A stretch of 64,000 bases of DNA, from positions 978,796 through 1,042,795 of the forward strand of contig NZ_CP038452.1 of NCBI RefSeq assembly GCF_004684245.1. Direction: 5' to 3'. Below, one piece after another: positions 29,432 through 37,624 of this stretch. The translations under genes and the position numbers were made by a program. Position 1 is the first letter of the stretch. The number at the start of each line of letters is the position of its first letter. This DNA is from Thermus caldilimi. GTDB lineage: Bacteria > Deinococcota > Deinococci > Deinococcales > Thermaceae. The notes under the pieces were generated by a model that saw only the letters and a list, made by a program, of their open reading frames with translations, was not told the DNA's origin and did no database searches.

Positions 29432-30189
29432 GCCTTGCCCTTTTAGGCGCGCTTCTCATAGGGCTCTCCCTGGGGCTTCTGGGCTCGGGAGGGTCCATCC
29501 TCACCGTACCCGTGCTGGTCTACCTCCTGGGAGAGCCTCCTAAGCAGGCCATCGCCGAAAGCCTCCTCATCGTGGGGGGAATCGCCCTTTTGGGGGCCGT
29601 GCCCTATGCCCTAAGGGGCCTGGTGGACTGGCGCAATGTGCTCTTCTTCGGCCTTCCGGGCATGGCGGGCACCTACCTGGGGGCTTGGCTTTCCCGCTTC
29701 GTTTCCGGGGAGGTGCAGCTTCTCACCTTTGCCCTGGTGATGCTTCTTGCCGCCTACTTCATGGCCCGGCCAAGCCCCCTGAGGGCCCAGGGCCATGGGG
29801 GCCGCAAGCCCGGGAAGATCCTCCTGGACGGGCTGGCGGTGGGGGCCCTCACCGGCTTCGTAGGGGTGGGGGGAGGCTTTCTCATCGTGCCCGCCCTGGT
29901 CCTCTTGGGAGGGCTTCCCATGCACCTAGCCATCGGAACCAGCCTCCTCATCATTGCCCTCAAGTCCTTTGCTGGGTTTTACAAGTACCTCCACCTTTTA
30001 CCCGAGCTGGGACTGGCCGTGAACTATGAGGTGGCCCTCCTCTTCGTGGGGGTGGGGACCCTGGGAAGCTTCCTGGGCGGCCGGCTGGCGGTGCGGCTAC
30101 CCCAGGGAGGCCTGAGGCGGGGGTTTGCCCTTTTCCTGGTGGTGATGGGGATTTTTATCGTGGGCCAGAACCTGGTCCAAGGGCATTAG
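29428..30189 (+). CDS. TauE/SafE family anion (sulfite) exporter
   Basis: A 253-residue membrane protein with about eight spans and the two inverted family repeats (LGLLGSGGSILTVPVLVYLL and TGFVGVGGGFLIVPALVLLG). The family exports sulfite, sulfoacetate and related organosulfur anions. Its place after the dioxygenase and rhodaneses suggests export of sulfite or thiosulfate made during persulfide clearance; this is inference. Confidence 0.9.
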   Translation: MSLALLGALLIGLSLGLLGSGGSILTVPVLVYLLGEPPKQAIAESLLIVGGIALLGAVPYALRGLVDWRNVLFFGLPGMAGTYLGAWLSRFVSGEVQLLTFALVMLLAAYFMARPSPLRAQGHGGRKPGKILLDGLAVGALTGFVGVGGGFLIVPALVLLGGLPMHLAIGTSLLIIALKSFAGFYKYLHLLPELGLAVNYEVALLFVGVGTLGSFLGGRLAVRLPQGGLRRGFALFLVVMGIFIVGQNLVQGH

Positions 30190-30198
30190 ACTGAAGGG

Positions 30199-31047
30199 GT
30201 GCGCTTCCGCACCCTCTTGGCCATCCAGGCGGAGGTCAAGCCGGATTTCTACCGCACGCAAGAAGCCTTCCGCGAGCGGATCTTCTCCCTCTTAAGCCCC
30301 CTCGAGGGCACCCCCTCCCCCCGGCTTGCCGCCTTCCCCGAGCTCTTCGGGCTCCCCCTTCTCCTGCATCTGGAAAGGGATTTCCACCCCCAGGAGCTCC
30401 TCACCTCTCCCCTCTCCCCCTGGAAACGGGCGCGGAAGGCCTACGGGGTCGTTCACCGGACCATGGCCGAGGCCGCTAGGGCCTTCGGCACCTATCTCTT
30501 GGCGGGCACCCTGCTCTCCCCGCCCTATGAGGAGGAGCTGGCCCGGGGGCGGTTTGCCCGCACGCCCCTTTTCCAGAACCTCGCCCTTTTCCTCAACCCC
30601 GAAGGCCGCCTGTTGGCCCAGGTGCCCAAGATGGAACTCACGCCCCCGGAGCGCTGGCTCAAGCGGGGCACCTTCGGCCCCCACCTGGTGGAAACCCAGG
30701 CGGGCAGGGTGGGCATCCTCATCTGCCTGGACGGCTTTTTTGAGCGGTATCTGGCCCGGTTGGACGCCCTGGGGGCGGAAGTCCTCCTGCAACCCTCTGC
30801 CAACCCCGCCCCTTGGGACCGCCCCTGGCCCTGGGAGGGATCCCGAAGGGAAGGAGAGGTCTGGAGGGCTTCCGCCCAGGAGAGGCTCGTGGGCCGGGAA
30901 AACCTCCGATTCCTTTTAAACCCCATGCTGAACGGCAAGATTCTCGGCCTCACCTTTGAGGGGCAAAGCGGCATCTACGCCCCCGGGGAGGCCCTGGCCT
31001 TGGCCCCTGCCCCAAGGGGGGATGCCGCCCTCCTCCTAACCCTATAG
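30199..31047 (+). CDS. Carbon-nitrogen hydrolase (nitrilase superfamily)
   Basis: A 282-residue hydrolase with the Glu-Lys-Cys triad of the nitrilase fold: AAFPELFG (Glu), AQVPKMELTPPE (Lys) and GILICLDGFFE (Cys). It probably cuts an amide or carbamoyl bond; the substrate is not evident. It starts at a GTG 10 nt after the exporter stop and could be the last gene of that operon, though a functional link is not obvious. Its end overlaps the convergent PpiC gene by 6 nt. Confidence 0.82.
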   Translation: MRFRTLLAIQAEVKPDFYRTQEAFRERIFSLLSPLEGTPSPRLAAFPELFGLPLLLHLERDFHPQELLTSPLSPWKRARKAYGVVHRTMAEAARAFGTYLLAGTLLSPPYEEELARGRFARTPLFQNLALFLNPEGRLLAQVPKMELTPPERWLKRGTFGPHLVETQAGRVGILICLDGFFERYLARLDALGAEVLLQPSANPAPWDRPWPWEGSRREGEVWRASAQERLVGRENLRFLLNPMLNGKILGLTFEGQSGIYAPGEALALAPAPRGDAALLLTL

Positions 31048-31965
31048 GCGCTCGGGGAAAAGGGCGATGGGATAGGAACGGATCAGGGCCTTGGCGAGCT
31101 TTTCCCAAGCCTTGTCCTTCACCCCTTGGGCCAGCTCCTCCGCCACCTCCTCCAGGGGGTAGCGGCCCGGGGGTACCAGCCTTTCCAGGAGGATCACGTG
31201 GAAGCCAAACTCCGTCCCCACGGGAGGGGAAACCTCCCCGGGCTTCAGGGCCAGCAGGGCCTTTTCAAAGGCGGGGATGTAGGTGCCTTCCGGCTCGCAG
31301 CCCAGATCCCCCCCGGCTTCCTTGGAGCCAGGGTCCTGGGACACCTCCTTGGCCACCTGGGCGAAGGCCTCCCCCTTGGCCAGGCGGGCCAGGACCTCTT
31401 TGGCCGCCTCGAGGGTGGGCACCAGGATGTGCCGGGCGCAGTAGAGGGCGGGGTGGCGGTACTCCGGGGAAAGGAGCCATAGGGCCTTCAAGGCCGCGGG
31501 AGAAACGCTAAGCTTGGCGCGGTAGTGAGCCTCCAGGGCCTCGAGGGCCATGGCCTCGGAAAGCAGGGTGCGGTAGGTGGCGAGGTCGGGCACCCCTGCC
31601 CCCTCCAGGGCCTTCCGCAGGGCCTCTTCCTCCGGGAAGGCCTTCACGAGCTCCGCCACCCGGGCCTCCACGCTGTCGGGCAGGGGCCAGAACCCCTGGC
31701 GCCGGGCCAGGAGGAGAAGGGCGCGCTCCTCCGCCAGGGCCTCCAGGTAAGGGGCCCGGTACTGGGCGAGAAGATCGCGGGTTTCCTCCGAGTCGGGGAG
31801 GCCAAGCTGCCGGAGTGCGCTTTTGACGAAGAGGCCAAAGCGGAGCTCAAACTGGCTCTTGGTGATGTGTTCGGGCCCCACCTGGGCCACCACGGGATCT
31901 TCCTGGGCCCGGGCAAAGGGGGATAAGCTTAGGCTTAAGGTTAGGAGGAAAAAAAGGAAGCGCAT
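31042..31965 (-). CDS. Secreted PpiC-type peptidyl-prolyl isomerase (SurA/PrsA-like)
   Basis: A 307-residue protein with a signal peptide (MRFLFFLLTLSLSLSPFARA), an N-terminal helical SurA-like region (ITKSQFELRFGLFVKSALRQ) and a parvulin domain (CARHILVPTLEAAKEVLARL, GGDLGCEPEGTYIPAFEKAL, TEFGFHVILLERL). It should act as an extracytoplasmic folding factor. I chose the ATG at 31965 at the signal peptide; the longer frame runs through the hemE start. A -10 like TAGCAT lies 5 nt before the ATG, so it may be leaderless. It is divergent from hemE with 13 bp between. Confidence 0.9.
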   Translation of the reverse strand: MRFLFFLLTLSLSLSPFARAQEDPVVAQVGPEHITKSQFELRFGLFVKSALRQLGLPDSEETRDLLAQYRAPYLEALAEERALLLLARRQGFWPLPDSVEARVAELVKAFPEEEALRKALEGAGVPDLATYRTLLSEAMALEALEAHYRAKLSVSPAALKALWLLSPEYRHPALYCARHILVPTLEAAKEVLARLAKGEAFAQVAKEVSQDPGSKEAGGDLGCEPEGTYIPAFEKALLALKPGEVSPPVGTEFGFHVILLERLVPPGRYPLEEVAEELAQGVKDKAWEKLAKALIRSYPIALFPERL

Positions 31966-31978
31966 GCCCCATGCTAGC

Positions 31979-33010
31979 ATGGAGGGCGTGAACGACCTCA
32001 TCCTCCAGGCGGCCCGGGGCAGGCCCACCTCGAGGCCCCCCGTCTGGTTCATGCGCCAGGCGGGGCGTTACCAGAAGGAGTACCAGGAGATCCGACGGCG
32101 CTACACCCTACCGGAGATTGTGCAGAACCCCGAGGTCTGCGCCGAGGTTACCCTTTTGCCCGTGAAGCAGCTTGGGGTGGACGCCGCCATCCTCTTTGCG
32201 GACATCACCACCCCCCTCTATGGGATGGGGGTGAAGCTGGACCTGGTGGAAGGCAAAGGCCCGGTCATCCACCAGCCCATCCGGGATTCCAAGGGGGTGG
32301 AGGCCCTAAGGCCCCTGGAGCCGGAAGAGGCCGTGCCCTTCGTGCTGGAAACCATCCGCCTCCTGAAAAAGGAGCTTAAGGTGCCCCTCATCGGCTTCGC
32401 CGGGGCTCCTTTCACCCTGGCCAGCTACCTCATCGAGGGCGGGCCGAGCCGCCAGTTCAGGGAAGTCAAGGCCTTCATGTACCAGGAGGAAGCCCTCTGG
32501 CATCAACTCCTGGAGAAGCTCACCCAGGCTATGGCCCGCTACCTGAAGGCCCAGGTGGAGGCGGGGGCCGAGCTCCTCCAGGTCTTCGACTCCTGGGTGG
32601 GGGCCTTATCCCCTGCGGACTACCGGCGGTACGTGAAGCCCCACATGGCCAAGCTCTTCCAGGAGCTGAGGCTCCTTGGGGTGCCCGTGATTCACTTTGG
32701 GGTGGGGACCATGGGCCTTCTTAAGGAGATGCGGGAGGCCGGGGGGGATGTGATCGGCCTGGACCACCACACCCCCCTTCCCTGGGCCCGGGACCTCTTG
32801 GGGAACACCCCGGTCCAGGGCAACCTGGACCCCGTGGTCCTCTTCGCCCCCAAGGAGGTGATCCGGCGGGAGGTGGAGAGGATCCTTGCGGAAAACGCTG
32901 GCCGGCCCGGGCACATCTTCAACCTGGGCCACGGAATCCTGCCCGGCACTCCGGTGGAACACGTGCGCTATGTGGTAGAACTCCTCAAGGAAAAGGAGGG
33001 AGCGGCATGA
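31979..33010 (+). CDS. hemE: Uroporphyrinogen decarboxylase
   Basis: A 343-residue enzyme that converts uroporphyrinogen III to coproporphyrinogen III. The signature PVWFMRQAGRYQKEY and the second block (PLIGFAGAPFTLASYLIEGG, FNLGHGILPGTP) are intact. The ATG at 31979 gives the natural N-terminus (MEGVNDLILQAARG). It is the first gene of a hemE-hemH-hemY run with overlapping ends, supplying heme for the respiratory and denitrification enzymes nearby. Confidence 0.96.
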   Translation: MEGVNDLILQAARGRPTSRPPVWFMRQAGRYQKEYQEIRRRYTLPEIVQNPEVCAEVTLLPVKQLGVDAAILFADITTPLYGMGVKLDLVEGKGPVIHQPIRDSKGVEALRPLEPEEAVPFVLETIRLLKKELKVPLIGFAGAPFTLASYLIEGGPSRQFREVKAFMYQEEALWHQLLEKLTQAMARYLKAQVEAGAELLQVFDSWVGALSPADYRRYVKPHMAKLFQELRLLGVPVIHFGVGTMGLLKEMREAGGDVIGLDHHTPLPWARDLLGNTPVQGNLDPVVLFAPKEVIRREVERILAENAGRPGHIFNLGHGILPGTPVEHVRYVVELLKEKEGAA

Positions 33011-33960
33011 ACGTACTCCTCATGGCCTACGGCACCCCCTACACCCCGGAAGAGATCGAACCCTACTACACCGACATCCGCCGGGGAAGGCACCCATCCC
33101 AAGAGCTCATCAAGGAGCTGGAAGAGCGCTACGCCGCCATCGGCAAAAGCCCCTTGAACGAGATCACCCTGGTCCAGGCCATCAGGCTTCAGGCCCTTTT
33201 GAACCTCGAGGCCCCCGCCTACCCCAAGCGCCTCCTGGGCCCCTTCGGCCCCCGCATCCCCCAGGGGCCGGCCCGGGTCTACGTGGGCACCAAGCACTGG
33301 CATCCCTCCATCGGGGAGGCCATGGCCGCCATGCACGAGGATGGGGTGAGGCGGGCGGTGGCCATCGTGGCCGCTCCCCATTACTCCTTAAGGAGCGTGG
33401 CCGAGTACCAGGAAAAGGTGGAAGCCGCCCTAAAGTCTCTGCCCGAGCCCATTGAGATGGTCTGGGTGGAAAGTTACGAGGCCCATCCCAGCTTGATCGC
33501 CGCCTACGCCAAAAGGCTCGAGGAGGCCATCTGGCGGCTCAAAGAGCCCAGGAAGGCCGCCTACGTCTTCACCGCCCACTCCATCCCCCTCTCGGCGGTG
33601 GAGCGGGGCGACCCCTACCCGCGCCAGGTGGAGAGGACGGCAGAGCTCATCGCCCAGAGGCTTGCCCTGCCCCGGTTCAGCGTGGCCTACCAGTCCGCAG
33701 GGCGCACCCCTGAGCCCTGGCTCGGCCCCGACATCAACGAGCACCTAAGGGCCCTAAGGGAGGAAGGTTTTGAGGAGGTGGTGGTCCAGGCGGTGGGCTT
33801 CCCTGCGGACCACCTGGAGGTCTACTACGACCTGGACCTCGAGGCCCAGGCCACCGCCCAGGAGGTGGGACTAAGGCTCATCCGGGCCCGGAGCCTCAAC
33901 GCCGACTTGGACTATATCCACGTTCTAAAGGAGCTGGTGGAGGCAGCGTGGCTCAGGTAG
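33007..33960 (+). CDS. hemH: Ferrochelatase
   Basis: A 317-residue ferrochelatase: VLLMAYGTPYTPEEIEPYYT, then VAAPHYSLRSVAEYQ (metal-site His), FTAHSIPLS, YQSAGRTPEPWLGPDI and VQAVGFPADHLEVYYDLDLE. It inserts ferrous iron into a porphyrin. Whether the substrate is protoporphyrin IX or coproporphyrin III cannot be told from sequence alone, so CpfC is the alternative name. It overlaps hemE (ATGA) and hemY (13 nt). Confidence 0.95.
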   Translation: MNVLLMAYGTPYTPEEIEPYYTDIRRGRHPSQELIKELEERYAAIGKSPLNEITLVQAIRLQALLNLEAPAYPKRLLGPFGPRIPQGPARVYVGTKHWHPSIGEAMAAMHEDGVRRAVAIVAAPHYSLRSVAEYQEKVEAALKSLPEPIEMVWVESYEAHPSLIAAYAKRLEEAIWRLKEPRKAAYVFTAHSIPLSAVERGDPYPRQVERTAELIAQRLALPRFSVAYQSAGRTPEPWLGPDINEHLRALREEGFEEVVVQAVGFPADHLEVYYDLDLEAQATAQEVGLRLIRARSLNADLDYIHVLKELVEAAWLR

Positions 33961-35303
33961 CCGTGGTGGGCGGGGGCTGGGCGGGGCTTGCCGCCGCCCT
34001 TGCCCTTAAGGAGGCGGGGGTGGACTTCCTCCTCCTGGAGGCCACCCCCAGGCTGGGGGGCAAGGTGCGCACCCACAAGGGGGAGGGGTTTTTGGTGGAA
34101 GGGGGCCCGGACGCCAGCGTGCGCTACAAGAAGGAGGTCCTGGAGCTTGCCGAGCGCTTCGGCCTCACCCCCATTGGCACCCTTCCCGCCAAGCCCGCGG
34201 CCTACATCCTGCGCAAAGGAAAGGCCCACCCCCTTCCGGAGGGTCTTCTACAGATCGTCCCCGGAGACCTTAGGGGTCTCTACCGCACCTCCCTCCTCTC
34301 CTTTTCCGGGAAGCTCAGGGCGCTTTATGACCTTTTCCTTCCCCGGGGAACCAAGGAGGACGAAAGCCTGAGGGAGTTCGTGGAAAGGCGGCTCGGCCCG
34401 GAGGTTTTTGCCGCCCTGGTGGCACCCCTGGCGGGGGGCATCTACGGGGGGGAACCCGACGAGCTTTCCATGAAGGCTGCCTTCCCTCAGCTTCTGGATT
34501 TGGAGCGGAAACACCGGAGCCTCATCCTGGGGGCCATGCGGGCTCGGAGAGCACGGGGAAGCCGGGAAGGGGGAAGTCTCTTCTTCTCCTTCCAGGAGGG
34601 GCTTTCCGCTCTAACGCGGAGGCTTGCCGAGGAGGTGGCGGGGAAAACCCTCCTGGGCACCCCGGTCCTGGCCCTCGAGCCCCTGGGCGGCCGCTACCGC
34701 CTCCACACCCCTAGGGGACCCCTGGAGGTGGAGGCGGTGGTCCTCGCCACCCCCGCCCCCGTGGCGGCCCACCTCCTAAGACCCTTCCTCCCCGAAGCCA
34801 CGGCCCTTCTCAAGGGCATTCCCCACACCCCGGCGGCCACGGTGAGCCTGGCCTTTAAAGAAGCGCTTCCCGTGGCAGGGCACGGCCTCCTCATCGCCAA
34901 GGGGGAAGGCTACAGGGCCAGGGGGTTTACCTGGACGCACCAGAAATGGCCCGGGAGGGCCCCGGAGGGGTTTAGCCTGGCCAGGGCCTACTTCTCCGGG
35001 GAGGTGGCGCGGCTTTCCGAGGCAGAGCTTGCCCGGGTAGCCCTGGAGGACCTCCGCCGTTTCCTGGGCCAGGAAGTGCGGGCGGAGCGCACCTTCGTCT
35101 TCCGCTTCCCCGAGGGGATGCCCGCCTACCGGGTGGGGCACCTGGAGCGCGTAGAGCGGCTGGAAATGGCCCTAGTAAAGGCCCCAGGCCTCTTCCTGGC
35201 GGGGAACTACCTGGAGGGGGTGGGCCTCCCCGAGGTGGTGCGCTCGGGGCGCAGAGCGGCGGAGAGGGCCCTCGGGTACCTGGCCCTCACCCCCACCCCC
35301 TAG
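33948..35303 (+). CDS. hemY: Protoporphyrinogen/coproporphyrinogen oxidase (HemY/HemG type)
   Basis: A 451-residue FAD-dependent oxidase. The N-terminal dinucleotide motif VAVVGGGWAGLAAALALKEA with LLEATPRLGGKVRT is followed by a central substrate domain and a C-terminal FAD contact (LFLAGNYLEGVGLPEVVRSG). It oxidises protoporphyrinogen IX or, in the coproporphyrin route, coproporphyrinogen III. The GTG at 33948 has GGAGG with 4-nt spacing, inside hemH. Confidence 0.93.
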   Translation: MAQVAVVGGGWAGLAAALALKEAGVDFLLLEATPRLGGKVRTHKGEGFLVEGGPDASVRYKKEVLELAERFGLTPIGTLPAKPAAYILRKGKAHPLPEGLLQIVPGDLRGLYRTSLLSFSGKLRALYDLFLPRGTKEDESLREFVERRLGPEVFAALVAPLAGGIYGGEPDELSMKAAFPQLLDLERKHRSLILGAMRARRARGSREGGSLFFSFQEGLSALTRRLAEEVAGKTLLGTPVLALEPLGGRYRLHTPRGPLEVEAVVLATPAPVAAHLLRPFLPEATALLKGIPHTPAATVSLAFKEALPVAGHGLLIAKGEGYRARGFTWTHQKWPGRAPEGFSLARAYFSGEVARLSEAELARVALEDLRRFLGQEVRAERTFVFRFPEGMPAYRVGHLERVERLEMALVKAPGLFLAGNYLEGVGLPEVVRSGRRAAERALGYLALTPTP

Positions 35304-35329
35304 GCAAGGACGGGGGATCCCGTTAGGAT

Positions 35330-35345
35330 GGACCAAACATGGTCC
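35330..35345. promoter_or_regulatory. Palindrome over the start codon of the first c-di-GMP gene
   Basis: GGACCAAACATGGTCC has 6-bp arms (GGACCA/TGGTCC) and includes the ATG at 35339. A TAGGAT -10-like box (35324-35329) lies directly upstream. It may be an operator or a chance repeat. Confidence 0.3.
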
Positions 35346-37579
35346 TGCCCTATCCGGTTATCGCCTTGGGATCCGTCCTCTTGGGCCTCTGGGTAGGGCT
35401 TTTGGGCTACACCGACCCTTACATCCTCCCTTGGTTCATGGTCTTCACCGCGGCCACCGCCAGCGTGTACGGGCTCGGCTGGGGCCTTCTTGCCGCCGGG
35501 CTCTCCACCCTCCTCCTGCTCCCCTTCCCTGGGTTTAACCTGATGGCCCTGGCCCTGCTCCTCCTCTCCGCGCTGCTGGCGGACGGGATCGGCCAGAGCC
35601 TGCGCCGGGCCCACCGCCGGGCCAAGGCCCTGGCCCGAAGCCAGAAGCTCTTGGCGGAGGCCCTCGAGGCCCTGCCCCAAGCTCCGGACCGGGAGGCCCT
35701 TCTCCGGACCCTCCCTGAGCGCCTGGCGGCCTTAGGGGAAGGGGGGCACGTGGGGGTCTGGGTGCCCACCCCTCAGGGCTTCCGCCTCTTGGAAAGCGTC
35801 CCTCCCCTCCCCCTCCAAGAAGTACCCGCCAGCGGGGTGCTGGGCCGGGCCTTCCGGGAGGGGCACCCCGCGTATGTTCCCGACGTAAGCCAAGAGCCCG
35901 GCTACATCCCCGCCCCGGGCCTGCGCACCCTGGCGGAGCTGGCCCTGCCCCTCTGGGAACGGGGGGAGGTGGTGGCCATCCTGAACCTCGAGCGGGATAG
36001 CCCCTTTGCACCGGAAGAGGTGGAGGGCCTTTCCCGCTTCGCCCAGGCGGTGAGCCTCCAGCTGGACCGCCTGGTGGACCTGGAAGAGCGAAGGCTCATG
36101 GCTGAGCTCGCGGAACGCCTGCAGAGCGCCACCCGCCTGTCCGAGGCCGGGGAAAAGGCCCTGGCCCTGCTCCTCCAGGCCTTGAACCTGCCCTCGGGCA
36201 CCCTCTGGGAGGCCCGCGGCGGGCGCATGGAAGCCCTGGCCCACCAAGGGGTGGAGGAGCCCACCCTCCTCCGGGTGCTGAAGGAGGGGCTCCCCTACGG
36301 GGTGGGCCTGGCCTGGCAGGTGTACGAGACGCAAAGCCCCGTCTTCACCGCCCGCTACGCGGAGGAAAACCAGGTGGTGCCCGCCCTCAAGGCCCTGGGC
36401 TGGCGCACCTTCGCCGCCTTGCCCATCCCCTCCCCTGGCGCCCCCAGAAGCCGCCGGGTGCTGGTGGTGGGCCAAAAGGAGGAGCGGCCTTGGCGCCAGG
36501 CGGAGGTGGAACTCCTCCTCCTCTTCTGCCGCACCCTGGGGCTGGGCTTGGAACGTTTGACGGAGAAAAACCGCCACCAGGGGGTCAACCAGCTTTTCCT
36601 CAACCTCCTCCAACACCCCCCGGAAGACCTCTACCAGCCCCTCCTGGAAGAGGCCATCCGCCAGGTGCCGGGGGCGGAGGCGGGAAGCCTCCTGGTGTTG
36701 GAGGAGGGGGTGTACCGCTTCAGGGCGGCGGTGGGGTACGACCTGGAAGGATTGCAAGCGGTACGCTTCACCCCCGAGGCCATGCTTCTTTGGTACAGCC
36801 GTCCTCCCGAAAAGGCCCGCCGAGGGGAACCCCGGGTCATGAGCACAGAGGAGCGCCCCATTGCGGAGATCAGCCACCAAACGGCGCCGGAAGAGGTCAT
36901 CGACCGGGCGGGCCGCGCCCGGGAGATCCAGGCCAACCTCTGCCTGCCCATCCCCTATAAGGGGGAAATCCTGGCCTACCTGAACCTGGACAACCTCCAC
37001 GACCCCAAGGCCTTCGGGGAGGATTCCCTGGGAGCCGCCCACTTCTTCGCCGCCCCCCTCGCCACCCTGCTCCACGAAAGCCGCACCCGCAAGCTCCTGG
37101 AGGAGGCCGCCCTTACCGACCCCCTCACGGGCCTCGGGAACCGGCGGGCCTTCGACCGCTTCCTCCTGGAGGAGCTGAGGCGGGCTGAGCGCTACGGCTA
37201 TCCCCTTTCCCTGGCCATCCTGGACCTAAGGGGCTTCAAGGGGGTGAACGACCGCCTGGGCCACGCCGTGGGCGACCTAGCCCTCATAAAGGTGGCGGAA
37301 GCCCTGCAAAAGGAAAGGCGCAACGGGGACCGCCTCTTCCGCTGGGGCGGGGACGAGTTCGCCGCCATCTTCCCCCATACCCCCAAGAATGGGGCCATCG
37401 CCGCCGCCTTCCGCTACGCCCGGGCGATAGAGGGGCTTTGCTTTGACGGGCTTTGCCTGGGGGTGAACATCGGCGTGGCCGCCTACCCCGAGGACGGGAG
37501 GTCTGCGGACGAACTCCTCTCCACCGCCGACACCCGCATGTACCAGGCCAAAAACCTGGGCCTCCCGGTCATGGCTTGA
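35339..37579 (+). CDS. Membrane diguanylate cyclase with GAF domains
   Basis: A 746-residue sensor. The first 80 residues hold about three membrane spans; then come roughly three GAF-like domains (about 100-245, 265-405, 420-585) and a C-terminal GGDEF domain (about 590-746). The active site GGDEF is intact (RWGGDEFAAIF), and an RxxD inhibitory site lies five residues upstream (RNGD). DPLTGLGNRRAF marks the domain start. It should make c-di-GMP in response to an unknown signal. It is the first of three consecutive c-di-GMP enzymes. Confidence 0.9.
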   Translation: MVLPYPVIALGSVLLGLWVGLLGYTDPYILPWFMVFTAATASVYGLGWGLLAAGLSTLLLLPFPGFNLMALALLLLSALLADGIGQSLRRAHRRAKALARSQKLLAEALEALPQAPDREALLRTLPERLAALGEGGHVGVWVPTPQGFRLLESVPPLPLQEVPASGVLGRAFREGHPAYVPDVSQEPGYIPAPGLRTLAELALPLWERGEVVAILNLERDSPFAPEEVEGLSRFAQAVSLQLDRLVDLEERRLMAELAERLQSATRLSEAGEKALALLLQALNLPSGTLWEARGGRMEALAHQGVEEPTLLRVLKEGLPYGVGLAWQVYETQSPVFTARYAEENQVVPALKALGWRTFAALPIPSPGAPRSRRVLVVGQKEERPWRQAEVELLLLFCRTLGLGLERLTEKNRHQGVNQLFLNLLQHPPEDLYQPLLEEAIRQVPGAEAGSLLVLEEGVYRFRAAVGYDLEGLQAVRFTPEAMLLWYSRPPEKARRGEPRVMSTEERPIAEISHQTAPEEVIDRAGRAREIQANLCLPIPYKGEILAYLNLDNLHDPKAFGEDSLGAAHFFAAPLATLLHESRTRKLLEEAALTDPLTGLGNRRAFDRFLLEELRRAERYGYPLSLAILDLRGFKGVNDRLGHAVGDLALIKVAEALQKERRNGDRLFRWGGDEFAAIFPHTPKNGAIAAAFRYARAIEGLCFDGLCLGVNIGVAAYPEDGRSADELLSTADTRMYQAKNLGLPVMA

Positions 37580-37581
37580 AC

Positions 37582-37609
37582 TTGAAGCCGGGCGGGAGGC
37601 GTGTATACT
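37582..37609 (+). promoter_or_regulatory. Promoter of the GGDEF-EAL gene
   Basis: TTGAAG (37582-37587), a 16-bp spacer and TATACT (37604-37609), with the ATG 15 nt after the -10. The -35 overlaps the end of the previous gene by no more than a few bases. Confidence 0.6.
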
Positions 37610-37624
37610 GGAGTAGCCCTAGCC

